A DNA stretch of 64,000 nt from positions 186,001 to 250,000 of the forward strand of contig JAPZLL010000009.1 in assembly GCA_036250225.1 (NCBI GenBank), written 5' to 3'. Position 1 is the stretch's first letter. Each line of letters starts with the position of its first letter. The translations under genes were made by a program, and so were the position numbers. Source of the stretch: Cercophora sp. LCS_1 (Eukaryota > Ascomycota > Sordariomycetes > Sordariales > Lasiosphaeriaceae). Of this stretch, positions 24,910 through 36,062 are shown piece after piece. The notes under the pieces are model-generated. The model saw nothing but the letters and a program-made list of their open reading frames with translations. It was not told where the DNA came from and searched no databases.

Positions 24910-25188
24910 GGCGCCACTGGCCGACTGAGCCCAGCGATCTTGGACCTCCTCCTCCGCAGGGCAGGTGTGAAGGAGATCACGGAAAGGGCCGGGGCGTCTG
25001 AGCTGATCGGAGACCGGCATTTCCTTCGTTCGTCTCAGCCCCGATTCCCGTTTGGCAACACGCGCATGACATCTCCCAGCAGTGCTGCATTCGTTGACAG
25101 ATTTACCCGCCCACGCTCATTCTCGCGCTTGTCGGTATACCTGCTCAATCGTTGAAGCTTCGGCAGGCTCGGCCCCGTCAACATCACC

Positions 25189-26306
25189 ATGGAGACCTCC
25201 CTCGTAGCAGACATCGGCATGCCACCGGCATTGTTAGGCCCGCCACTGTTAATCTCTCCACCGTTGAACCCACAACCAGAGTCATCGCCAATGTTTCCAG
25301 TGGTTGGGTTCTGTTTCCGCGGCGGAATGTGGGGGCCCACTCGGCCGTTTCGCCGGTTCTGCAACAGACAGGAGTGAGTCCCAACCCGTCCAATCCACCG
25401 ATTGAGGTTGTTGCTGATAGCCACTTCCAAAGTTTCCAGAAATCTTGGACCGTTCCGTACGTACTATGTTTGAGAGTGCGTTGCAACAGACATGGCGCCC
25501 GGTTTATGCTCGAAGTGCTTGACGTCCCCCATGGGGTGCTACGATTCATGCTCGATCTAGCAATGCTCTATATCGTCGCAATCGGCATCGATTACGTTCT
25601 CCTCGGTTTCGGATACGAGACCAAGTTTGCGGTTTGGCCCGCCTGGGGCTTCGAGCTACTCATCCACAAGCCTCTTGGCGCTGTACGCGATCTCACCGGA
25701 TATGGAGTTGGTTGCCTGCGGGGACTACTGAGCTGGAAGGAAGAGTGGTCTACAGCTATCACCGCACATGCCTCTGACCTGTGGCGCACGACCAGGGCTC
25801 TCGCTGCTGTCGCCTATACCGTCATGGTACGCGTCTTCATGGTTAGGCCGTGGCTGAAGGAGGTCTCGGCTCACGTCTTGGAAGTAGTTGCGAGCGCCGT
25901 TCCCGTCATCATACGCGTCTTCTCAATGACTGGAGTTTCGATGAAAGAGGTTTCACAGAGCGGTTTAGAGTCGGTCACGAGCGCCATGTCCTCCATGATA
26001 CTCGCCTTTTCGATGACTGAAGCTTGGCTAAAGGGGGTTCCACATCGCAGCTTAGAGGTGGTTGGGAGTGTCATTCGCGTCTTGACAGGCGCGCCTTCGA
26101 TGTTTGAGACCTGGCTGAAGCGGATTCCGGAGTACGGTGAAGGGGCTCTCATGATATTGTGGCGTGTCATGACAGACCGCCATGTTATGGCCCGGGTGTT
26201 TGCGTGGGTGTTCTTGCTCGGTGGTTTTTTCCTTATTGGGGTGTTGTTATTCGGCGTGTTATACATTCTCATATTGTATTTATTGGAGTGGTCGATGTAT
26301 TGGTAG
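25189..26306 (+). CDS. Membrane protein with internal ~30-residue repeats, unknown function
   Basis: Proposed two-exon model (25189-25373 and 25490-26306, 116-base GTGAGT...CAG intron), 333 residues. One hydrophobic segment lies in the first third (FMLDLAMLYIVAIGIDYVLLG) and a strong one at the C-terminus (VFLLGGFFLIGVLLFGVLYI). Between them are about four degenerate repeats, each opening with a WLKEV/MKEV/WLKGV/WLKRI motif and spaced about 28-30 residues, in amphipathic-looking sequence. I do not recognise a family. The second exon is solid because of length and pattern. The first exon and its start are less certain. Confidence 0.55.
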
Positions 26307-26478
26307 CGTTTGGGATTGCATGACACGGCATTTAGAAATTCTGCATCAGCGGTTGCATTGATAGAAATAGACTCGGATGGCATGCAGTTCAGGTTGACAC
26401 TTGTGGTAATTTACCCTTGACTTGCCTCGTACACCTCTCGAACACTCAACGGAATTGCAGACTCTACATCCTCGAGTC

Positions 26479-27828
26479 CTACGGCTCACCCGGCCAAATC
26501 GAGTTCGCTAGCTCCCTCACCAGCTTCAACTTGGCAATCATATCCTCCCTCGTCACCGAATTTCCCAAATGATGACTAGCAAATCCACACTGCGGACTAA
26601 CCCCCATCCTCTTCAGCGCTTCCTCCCTCGTCTGCCCCGCTCCCTTGGCCACATAATCCGCCGCCTCAAACACACGTTGGCGCATCTCCTCCAAATCCTC
26701 CAGCTCCGGGAACTTACTCGTGATCACCCCAACGATAACGTTCTTATGCGCCGGCAGATGCTCCAACGGTTCGAACCCGCCTGCGCGCTCTGTGTCGTAC
26801 TCGAGGAAGTACGTGTCTGCGTTTATGGCGTTGAACAGCTTGTTTGCGACGCGGTCATAGCCGCCTTCGCTGAAGTGGCGGCTGTAGGCGAAGTTGCCCC
26901 GGCAGAGGTGGATGCCTACGTGTAAGTCGGGGGGACGGTCGGAGAGGCATGCGTTGTAGAGGGTGATGTAGCTGTCGAAGAGGGCGGTGGCGGATTCACC
27001 TGCTGTGGCGAAGCCGGAGAGCATTTTTTCGGAGCAGAAGTCTGGGGGTGTTAGTGTTGGTGGATGCTGAAGAGGAGAAGGAGGAGGGAGGATGAGGAGG
27101 TGGAGGTGGAGAAGGGAGGCAGAGGGAACGTACAGGCTAGGTTTGGGTCGTCTATGGTTATGTTGCGGCAGCCTGCGTCGTAGAGGACCTTGAGCTCGGT
27201 ACGGTAGGCCGTGGCTATGTCGGCAAAGTACTCGGCGTCGTTGGCGTAGACGTCTTTGGGATAGGCTCGGCCGTTTTGGTAGCGCAGGTGGTACCATTCG
27301 GGAGCGGGCAGGGTGATCTTAGCCTCCTTAATGCGATCGGCGGGGAGGCGGCTCTTGAGGTAGTTCCATTGGTCGATGTAGGTGCTTCCTTTGTGTTTGA
27401 TCTTGCCGGTGCAGACGATAGACTCGCCGGGCTTGTGGCCGGCCTCGGCTGCCCGTGGTTAGTGTGGGCTCGAGTCTTTTTGCGTGGGGGCACTTACTGA
27501 AGGCGGCCAGGTCTGGGACGTAGAGGCGAAACATGTCGAGAGGAGGGTCGGATATCTCCTCGAAGCCTTCCAGGCCAGGGAAGAAGGTGCCCCAGAACTG
27601 GTGGCGGCGGTACTCGCCGTCGGTCACGGGGTGATAGCCCAGGTTGAGCTGGACCTTGACAATGTCGTTGATTGCTTCATCCTCGAGAGACTGGAGTTCC
27701 TTGTCTTGGGTGATGGCGATGGCGTCCTTGCCATCTAGTTCGACTCGTTTCTCTGACAGCTTCTGGGGTCGAAGCAGAGAGCCCATATGCTCCGCCCTGA
27801 AAGGGGGTCTCTGGTGGTTCTTGACCAT
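26479..27828 (-). CDS. MetE C-terminal-domain-like zinc methyltransferase (cobalamin-independent)
   Basis: Three exons (27828-27498, 27448-27134, 27041-26479; introns 49 and 92 bases) encode 402 residues, about the size of a single MetE barrel rather than the ~760 residues of full methionine synthase. Conserved blocks include RAEHMGSLLRP, VTDGEYRRHQFWGTFFPG and AGCRNITIDDPN. The zinc-ligand set is in the right order: HLC (His, Cys) in GIHLCRGNF, Glu in EYDTERAG and Cys in PQCGFASH. Family members transfer methyl or alkyl groups to or from thiols. Stand-alone barrels of this type are common in fungi and bacteria (YxjG/UROD-MetE-like), often without known substrates. The active site appears complete. 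Confidence 0.85.
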
Positions 27829-29006
27829 CGTGAAGTGGTTTGTCAACTGCTGGAGAAGACCAGCACTCGGGATCCGATAGCTGGGGAGCAATGGGTCGCT
27901 AGGAGAAGGCGCTTTATATCACCACATGGGGCTCTCTCAACTACCGTCCTCAAGGATAGACTCGGCACATCCCCCTCTGACCGTGCATGCAGCAAGGTGA
28001 CGGTTTGGGACGGGAAACGACATGTCTGGCTCACCGACGTCGCGGTTGATGCTAACAACCCGGCTGCAGATCCGGAACTAGATGCAGCATACATTAATAC
28101 CCAAGGATACTGGCTCACCGGGATTCGGTTTGCAACCCCATTGGTTTTCCCTCTCATGGAACGATCGCCGGGAAGAGTCTCTACCCCGCAGTCAACGCAA
28201 TGCGCTGCGCTTGGTCAGGGATGATACGGCCATGTATCCGGAGGTCGGTGTCGTGTCAGAGCTACAAGTGCCGGTTCGTCGTCAAGCCGGGTCATTCTTC
28301 CAACCGAACAACATCTTGGGGGGAGGGACGCGCTGGTGTGGCGTCGCGTCCATGTTCCGGGACAGCGGTCATGTAATCGCCTCTGTAGAAGCCCGGGTAA
28401 TCCTCGATGTGTGTCACGACTGCGCCCTTGGCCGAGATGGGTGGCCGGCGATGGCGCGGGACCGATATACATCGAAGGGATACGCAAAGAGATTCATCCT
28501 GTATTTGCGAGATCGGATCTATCTGGAGTTGCGAGTGATGAGAGATGGGATTGCTGCGGAGAGTCCACGCGAGCCGTTCTTTCCACTTCAAACAGAATAA
28601 TGCTTGGCTACTAAGGCAAATCGCATCCAGGCTGGAGGCTTGGAAATAAAATTACAGGTCGGAGCAGAACAACGAGCATAAAAACACGCTCCTTTTACTG
28701 AATAGCTAGTGAATTCACAAGTTAACACTCAATCTCGATTTCTGAGCGCTTCAGGGGAGTTCTTTGTTATTTTATCTCGTACATAGCCCTGACTGGGTGG
28801 GGCGCTGTGACGTAGGTCAAGGCGTTTGCGAGAGCTCGGATCCCTGGCGCTCAGCGCCAGCCCGCCCCGCCGTCTTCAACCCAGCGCTCCCATCAACCTC
28901 ACATCGTCAAACGTCTACCCGCCAATCTCAGGCCCAAGGATTGGTGCTCTCCGAGCTTCTACTTCCTCCAACGATACTCGGACAATCAATTTTTGCGCTT
29001 CTCACA
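27829..29006. other. Intergenic region between MetE-like and F-box genes
   Basis: Divergent promoter region. A plus-strand frame of 172 codons (28082-28600) starts at ATG, but it shows no recognisable motif and overlaps equally long minus-strand frames. I do not call it a gene. Confidence 0.4.
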
Positions 29007-30881
29007 ATGGCGCAGTCGCGCGCTACGATGGACGCGCTCCCGCCGGAGCTGTTGTCACAGGTCTTCAGCTTCCTTGACTCGACCCCGCCGTCCGACTCCA
29101 GACTTCACGACCAGCCCAAACGAGATATGTTCAAGACCCGCGAGACAGACCTCAGGAACGTCACACTAGTATCGAGACAATGGCGCGCTGTCGTGCTACC
29201 CCGCCTCTTCCGCCACGCCTCGTGGACCCTCGATCGCTGGGCTCTGCCGCTGGTCGAGCCTGGCGATGCGTCCAAAAGTCCCGAAGAGTTTCCCTTCCTA
29301 CGCTTTTTGAACTACAACAACCTCGGTCGCCATGTCGATACACTTGTGATTCGCATGGAAAATAGCAGGAAGGGCATGACACGAAGAGCCGAGATTGGCC
29401 GCGTGCTGGACCAGGCTGGATCGAACAGCGCCGGCGACGGATCCGAGACGGAGGACACACCGATCTTTACGAACGAACGCCCCATCCATAAACCGGGGAA
29501 TCCAAAGATTGTCAATAGATGGGCGCTGTACAGCGAGGATATTGGCTGGTTCTGGGAGCTGGTGTTTGCGACGGTTGACCCGCGGAGAATCACGCTCGTT
29601 GCATCCCCTCAGACGCTGGCGAGCGTGTTGGGGCGTGCCATCTACCTCGGAGACGCGTGGAGTTTCAGCCATGACCTTATCAACATCCTCTCTCTTTCGC
29701 AAGAGACGCGATCCAAGACAGCCCCCTCAGCGCCGAAGACAGCCGTTCAAACGGGAGACACAAGCTCCGCCGCTAGCGGCTTTCAGGACCCGTCCGCCCT
29801 GCCCCCCGCAACTATGGAAGGCCTCCGCAATGTGCCATCTGGAAAGCCCAATGTGTTGTTCACGATCCGTCCTTGGACACATCTCCTCCTCAACGAGGGC
29901 CCCTCAACCCGGGTGTACAGGAACTATGAGTTCTACCTCCGACGGCCGCCCTCCATCCTCGGCGCTCTTCTCGGCGGCCAAGCCGCGCCCAATGACAAGA
30001 CCCTTATTCCTCCTACAGTCAAGTCTTTTGCCTACGTCGCCATTTTTCCGCTCTCGGCCCACTTTGTCACTCTGATCAACAACCTTCCACGTGTTGACCG
30101 GCTCTTCGTGCAGCTCGTCCCGCGCAACAACATTCTCCGAGATCCGTATGAAATGCGCCAAGTGCAGTCTGCTGACCTTTGGATGGAGCGCAACAGCTGC
30201 TACGGTCACATTATGCAAGAGCTCATGGTCAATCGAGGCGAGCCGCTTCAGGACGAAGAACCGGCCCCCAGCAACTGGCGCCACCTGCGCGTCTTTGAGA
30301 GCGGCGACTCTGCCGATCGCGAAGCGTGGGAAATGGCAGTTCAGTACCTCTCGGCAGACACCACAGGCTGGCGCGTCGAAAGAGACGGTGTGTTTGTCCG
30401 CGGAAGCCCCGAGCCGTCAGCACCCCCGCCAACCACCGAGAACACCGAGAACATCGAGGAAGAAGACCTTGACGCCGAGTCGACGGAGATCTTGTTAGTG
30501 GCCCCCGAAACCTTCTCCCCCTGGTAGGAGAAGTCTCCGTGCCCACCGAAGCCCCGAGCCACGATGGAACATGGAACTGACCGACCCTGAAGCCACAGGG
30601 ATCTCGAGCGAATTGCCTTCAGCGGAGTCGAGAACTTGCCGTTTCCGCCATCGAGGACGCACGACGGGCAGTATTACGGTGAAATCGCCAGCAGGCTGCC
30701 GACTTGGGCAGACCAGAGCTTTCATGGGCTAGGCAGCTGGACGAACGCCACAACCGCCGGTTGGTTGAACGAGGTCGAGGACGGGGTTGAGGATTCGTGG
30801 CTTCATATGGCGGCGGCGCAGAATCCCGAGTATGAGAATGCGCCGGCGTGGACGGCGACGGTGTATGGTGCTTATGAGTAG
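29007..30881 (+). CDS. F-box-like protein
   Basis: Two exons (29007-30523 and 30599-30881, 75-base intron) encode 599 residues. The start is the ATG in front of AQSRATMDALPPELL. An F-box-like segment at about residues 8-60 reads LPPELLSQVFSFLD, then LRNVTLVSRQWRAVVLPRLF. By family it would recruit Skp1 in an SCF ubiquitin ligase. The remainder has no obvious repeats such as LRR or WD40. If the intron is not spliced, translation stops at 30527 after TTC TCC CCC TGG TAG. Splicing restores the same Trp and adds about 93 residues ending in WTATVYGAYE. The extension fits codon phase exactly. Confidence 0.78.
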
Positions 30882-31249
30882 GTGGATTGGTAGTGGCGAG
30901 GGGTGTTGTCTGAGATGAAAATACGGGAGCCAAGATTGGGGACAAGTGAGGCAAGGGCCTTGGGAATCTCGGGTGCAGCCAAGCGGGTTTGTTGCGTCTG
31001 AGGACATGATGCGCTGTTTTGATTTGGGGGCTTGTAACTTCAAAGGATGCAGAAGGCCAAGCTAGAACCTTGTCTCTGCATGCAAGTCCCTGACCTACAC
31101 GGAGGCCAGACTGCACACGCCTCTCGATACCTGCCTCCATTCTTTCCCAAAGTACTTTCAAGGACCCACTTCTGCCTGAGTTGGGAGTAGGAGCAATGCA
31201 AACTTGAGCTAACCTTGCGCAAGTCCAACAAGTGATGATCCAAACACTT
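30882..31249. other. Convergent 3' intergenic region
   Basis: Shared 3' flank of the F-box gene (plus) and the amidohydrolase gene (minus). No gene seen. Confidence 0.6.
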
Positions 31250-32932
31250 CTACCGCTTCAACACACCAGTATCATAAACAACAACGCCACCGACAACGGT
31301 CAAAACACTCGACAGACTCTTCAGCTTTTCATCCTCCACCCCAAACAAATCATCACTCAACACAACCACATCGCCCAACCTCCCCACCTCCAAAATCCCC
31401 AACAACTTCTCATCCGGCCCGCCCAAAAACCACGTGTTATCCCTCGTATACCACCTCAACACATCCTCCCTCTCCACCGTCTGCCCCCCATTAATCACCT
31501 CCCCGCGTGCATTCCGCCCCGTAACCGCATAATAAAAATGCGGCCACGGGCTCAACGGCGCAATGTTCGCCCCATCCGCTCCAAACCCAGCACGTACCCC
31601 GCTCTCTTTGATCCTCCTAAACGGCGGTCCAGCCGGACTGCTCTCGTTCCCCGCGCCCGCCAAATAATTCCACCCCGACAGATTCACCCCGCCGCCAACC
31701 CGTTTCAACCTGCCCAGATACTCGTCCGTGATGCGCGGTACATGCGCCACCACCCATCTCAAGTCGCTAATCCCGCCGTGCACTTGTCTGTCAACGTTCT
31801 CAAAGCTTTCGATCTGGCCCCTAAAATCCGTTGCGGTGAGGGAGTGGACTTCCAACCGCCATCCAGCTTCGGCGATCTGCTTGGCGGAGGCTTCAAAGAC
31901 GGGGCCGCCGGCGTACTCGGTTTGGGCGACGTGGAATTCGCCGATGGCGCCGGTGCGGAGCATGCTGTTGCCGAAGAAGGGGAAGGTGTTTTGGAGGCGC
32001 GCGAGGACGGAGGGGGCGTCCATGTGCAGGAAGTTGAGGCGGAGGCGGACCAGGGCGCGGCCGGCGGCGTAGACGGAGAGGAAGGGGAAGTGCATTGTGG
32101 TGAGATCGGCGGAGGCGGCGCCGTCGGAGGAGGGGTTTCCTGACGAGGGGAAGGCGCCTTGGTCTAGGTGGGTTGTTATGCCGACGGAGGCGGCGTGGTG
32201 CATTGCGGCGAGGACGCTGCGTTCACGGTCTGACGAGGTGGAGTTGGCGCGGAGGGAGTTGAGGGCTTGGTTGTTGGGCGCGCCGGAGGCGATGGTGCCG
32301 TTGGGGTGGATGGTGATGTTGTGGTGGGAGAAGATGGAACGGCCGAGGGTGTTGGTTACGGCGGGGCCGTTGAAGCCGATGGAGACGAAGACTGGGTGGT
32401 TGGGGGTTACGGTGTCGAGTTCGGCGAGGGTGGGCAGGCGGAGTTCGGTAAATTGGTTGGGGTGGAAACCGCCGATTGTCGTGATGAATTCGCCTGGAGG
32501 GACGGTGGTTGTGCGGGAGCCATAAGTTTGGAGGAGGGAGGCGATGGATGGGGTGTGTTCCAGGGGCGTGTGGTGGCCGGGACGGCTGCCGAGGAGGACA
32601 ATGTGGTTGTGGCAGTCGATGAGACCAGGGATGGTGGTGCGGTTCTGGAGGTTGACGGTCAGAGGTGGCGATGAAAAGGGAAGAGACAAGGCGTGGGTGA
32701 GGTTGGTGCCGACGTAGGTTATCAGACCGTTGGAGATGGCAAGAACTGAGGCAAGTGGTTGGGAGGGGTTTTGGGTGTGGATTGTGCCATTGTGAAGAAT
32801 GAGGGAGCCGAGAGGCGTCGATGTGTGGTATGAGTCTGTGGAGATGGAAGGGAGGGGTATGGTGGAGTTGGCCGTGCCCAGGGGAATGAATGATGCCAGC
32901 CCGGCGAGGATTAAACGGAGTGAAGCCATCAT
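31250..32932 (-). CDS. Secreted YtcJ-like amidohydrolase
   Basis: A single exon of 560 residues. Two adjacent ATGs (32932 and 32929) precede a hydrophobic signal-like segment (SLRLILAGLASFIPLGTANS), and many N-glycosylation sequons follow, so secretion is likely. The amidohydrolase metal site is visible: DCHNH for the HxH pair, EVHSLTATD and VVAHVPRI for further His ligands, and GFGADGANIAPLSPWPHFY for the metal Asp of the YtcJ/AepA subgroup. The N-terminal beta-sandwich reads LILHNGTIHTQNPSQPLASV. The family hydrolyses C-N bonds in diverse substrates. The substrate is unknown. The product might act outside the cell or in a vesicle compartment. Confidence 0.87.
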   Translation of the reverse strand: MMASLRLILAGLASFIPLGTANSTIPLPSISTDSYHTSTPLGSLILHNGTIHTQNPSQPLASVLAISNGLITYVGTNLTHALSLPFSSPPLTVNLQNRTTIPGLIDCHNHIVLLGSRPGHHTPLEHTPSIASLLQTYGSRTTTVPPGEFITTIGGFHPNQFTELRLPTLAELDTVTPNHPVFVSIGFNGPAVTNTLGRSIFSHHNITIHPNGTIASGAPNNQALNSLRANSTSSDRERSVLAAMHHAASVGITTHLDQGAFPSSGNPSSDGAASADLTTMHFPFLSVYAAGRALVRLRLNFLHMDAPSVLARLQNTFPFFGNSMLRTGAIGEFHVAQTEYAGGPVFEASAKQIAEAGWRLEVHSLTATDFRGQIESFENVDRQVHGGISDLRWVVAHVPRITDEYLGRLKRVGGGVNLSGWNYLAGAGNESSPAGPPFRRIKESGVRAGFGADGANIAPLSPWPHFYYAVTGRNARGEVINGGQTVEREDVLRWYTRDNTWFLGGPDEKLLGILEVGRLGDVVVLSDDLFGVEDEKLKSLSSVLTVVGGVVVYDTGVLKR

Positions 32933-33904
32933 GAAGTTGCTGACCAGGTTGGAGAAATCGGATTCCGGATGTGGGGAAGATGGCGTATACAAATGCACTC
33001 TTGAGCCGTCCCATTTCGGGCTGCCGGTTGAGTGGACAAGCGGGATGGTAAACGGCATTGCTATTCCCGGATGTATCCCGCGTCACATCATCATTGTATC
33101 GTACAGCTTGAATACTACGCCAAGGGCGGGAAGGGTTGTCAACGTGCCATCTTATGAGGGGCAACCGCCCCGCTGCATACCTACTTGTCGAAGAGGGATG
33201 ACACACCCGGCTGTGAGCTATTCAGGTTCTAGCCCGTCTCGCCCGTGTTTGGATTGGCCCTGCAGCCAATGTGGGAAAAGTGCAGCTGCCTTGTTGGCGG
33301 GGATGTACGTAGATTTTGCCTACGCTATTGTGTCCCGCTTCTTTTGCCCACGCTGCCTGGGATGGTGTGCCTTCTTCTCATAGACTAAAAGCCAGGTAGT
33401 GATTCCCACATAGTCAAGTCAATCAATGAAAGAGTGAAGACTTGGTCTTAGTATGTAGGTATGTAGAAATCGAACGGCCGTCTGAAAGCTGATATTTGAA
33501 GGGCTATGGACTCTTGAGCTTCTTTTACCGCTGGTCCCAGTAGAGTCAACAAGTTGTATGTTTGATGCAGGTGATCTGTTGTAGCTTCGATTTCGTAGGT
33601 TCGATTGAGAACATGGCTGGCTCGTCGTTTACCTGCCCGCTCTCTGCCAAGAAAGTTGTTGGCTTGCCTGGCCGTGCCCAACCAGACGGCCAGTTTGCCT
33701 GGCGTATCACAGCCACAGAAATTTGAGGCTTACGGACGGTTTGAGGCGGTGCGGCGCTGCCCAACGAGAAGAAACAAATCAGATCAGTGCCCAATCCCAC
33801 CTACCTACCTCCCTCCCTCAACACTTGGGAAGCTTCTCTTCTTGACTGAAACAGTATCCTCCCTTCTGGTTTTTTGGTTGTCATAGAATCCCATTGAGCT
33901 TCAG
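32933..33904. other. Divergent intergenic region
   Basis: Likely promoters of the amidohydrolase gene (minus) and the SERAC1-like gene (plus). No gene recognised. Confidence 0.5.
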
Positions 33905-35958
33905 ATGAACCGCATTGCTAGCCTGGTCATTTCCATAACTAAACGCGACAAAGGGAAAGAAAAAGAGGCGACATCTCCCGGAAAAGGTCTTGGCCTTCAT
34001 CAACCCTCTGCAACAGCGCTGTCCGAAACGGTACCGGAGGCCGACACTACGGAGATGGCCGAGATCGCATCACAGGTCGATAACAAGTCAGTGTCGGGGA
34101 ATACTGGCGAAACACCCCGTACCCTCAAGTTGTTACATCCTGCTTCGGATACCCCAACTGTGCTTGAGGAGACCAATTTTGAGTATATCCAAGCCTATCC
34201 GTCCTGGTTAACCATGTTTGATCCAAAGACCACTAGTTAATAATAGTTTATTCCAGTATTGTTGCGATACATGGCCTGGATGGCGACTCGACGAAAACCT
34301 GGACCAACCCAGGGGGGGAGTACATGTGGATCAGAGATGCTCTCAAGGAAGAATATCCTCGGGCACGTATCTTTGCATTCGAATACGATGTTGGATGCGT
34401 GTTCTTTAAAGACGATTTCGGTCGGGTCGGGGAGGTGGCATCAGCTTTCCTCAATCTTCTTCGAGGCGAACTGGAGAAGAACAGTAATGTTGGTGCGCTC
34501 CTCTATGATGACGCTATTCCTTCAGGCTAACTACAAGTTTCAACTTACTACGTAGATGACGATAAACACCAAGCGCCCGATTGTGTTCATTTGCCACTGT
34601 CTTGGCGGTATTATCCTCAAGGCTGCACTGATCAAGGCAAGCGACCGACGGGGCGATTTCGGGGAAATTCTTGAGCTGCCAAAAGGCGCCGTGTTTATGG
34701 GAACGCCGTACACGGACCGGGTAGGGTTGGGCGAGCTGCTGAAGTATCCCGTACCCGAGACCGTGGTACGCAGCAAGGACCATGGACTGCTAATGAGCCA
34801 CTCTCAGAATCTGCTCGAATTATGCAAGCGGTTTGTTCAGCATGCTGCTGAGTTCAAGCAGATCGTGACGATTTATGAGGAGCTGCCTCACCCAAGCACG
34901 GGCAGTGTGGTGAGATCTTTTCGTTCTAACTTACCTGCCTACCCAATTTCTATCAGGAGTGTCTGGTGGGCGGATAAGGTGCATGGCTGATTGGCTCGCA
35001 GATTGTTGACGACCGTTCGGCCACGATGCAACTTACTAACGAGAACGCATTCTCTCTCAAGGCCGACCACAGCTCCATATGCAAATTCGAGTCGGCTGAG
35101 AACCCAAATTTCAAGCAAGTTACCACGGAACTGAGAAGAATGATACGAAAGACGCTCGGGGTCAAAGCCGATAGGGTTGACTCTTCGACAACCGGTGGGA
35201 ATCACGCAGCCCTCGTGGACAAGGACGCGCTCTGACATCTAGGTCCTCAATAAGGCATCGATTCCGCAAGCACCATGCACTCGATTTACCGGGAGGGCCC
35301 CAGGCGGTACGGGAACGGGGCTGTCTCTCCGCCGGACTCCCGCGCCGGCTCCCCTACACCTAGGCCCGGCCTTCCCCACCATGTATCGATTTCAGATTCA
35401 GTGCACATCGGAGACCTGTCCCTAGAAGAAGTGAAGAAGCTACCACACCCTAAAGATCATCGTGGGTACGACTTGAAGAATCCGGGGCTCCCCGAGTGGC
35501 TGTGCACCGGTGATATTATGCATTTGAAGCTGACCACGGTGTCTCTAGACTTGGAGCTGAGCCTCGCATCTAGGGCCTTTAGCAAGGGAAGCTTCTGGAC
35601 GGCCTTCGAATACTACCGCAGGGCGCGCAGACTGGTGGATGAACGGGCCAACCAACCTGGCTATTTGACGGCGTATCTCGGCATAGCTCGGTGTTACATC
35701 AGAATGTGCGAGGAACAGGGCCGTCCAGGTGCGCAGGTTCCCAAGGCTAGAGAGCACCTGCAGGGGGCGACGGACCTGGTGAAGAGGATGAGGGGGCGAG
35801 ATTGGCGGGTAGGCGCTGCAATGGCACGAGAGTTTCTGGGGAGCTTGGAAGGAATGGAGGGAGATCTGGAAAGACTGTGTAGGACACGGATTGCTCGGGA
35901 GAACGATGTCGAGGAGCTGCAAGGGGACATAGCCTTCATCAAGAGCAAGCTGAGATAA
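33905..35958 (+). CDS. SERAC1-like alpha/beta hydrolase fused to a helical C-terminal domain
   Basis: Proposed five exons (33905-34182, 34257-34488, 34556-34909, 35002-35194, 35255-35958), 586 residues. The hydrolase part is recognisable from IVAIHGLDGDSTKTWTNPGG (oxyanion region), RARIFAFEYD, then RPIVFICHCLGGIILKAAL and MGTPYTDR, ending with DHSSICKFESAENPNF. This arrangement is typical of the lipase-like domain in SERAC1 and in the N-termini of many fungal NLR-like proteins. The usual Ser of the nucleophile elbow (HSLGG) is Cys here (CAC TGT CTT). The last exon encodes an extra ~230 residues with helix-repeat character (SKGSFWTAFEYYRRARRLVD, YLGIARCYIRMCEEQGRP). The exon 4/5 junction is inferred from a GTGGGA...TAAG intron with a CTGAC branch site. 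The donor after 34488 (GTTGGT) is weak. If exon 5 is separate, two genes lie only 40 bases apart. Confidence 0.7.
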
Positions 35959-36062
35959 ATTGGAAAATACAAAATTATCGGTGGCAAGTAATACAATACA
36001 AGACGCATCGACCGACGCCCCAGCTTACCGAGATGTCGTCACACCCCCCGCCCTCCCCCCTT

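Noticed and set aside
28082..28600. Plus-strand frame of 172 codons between the MetE-like and F-box genes
   Set aside because: It starts at ATG but has no recognisable motif and competes with long frames on the other strand. Evidence is too thin.
30636..30881. Small separate gene downstream of the F-box frame
   Set aside because: A 75-base intron joins it in phase to the F-box gene, and the frame is open upstream of its ATG, so it is better read as the second exon.
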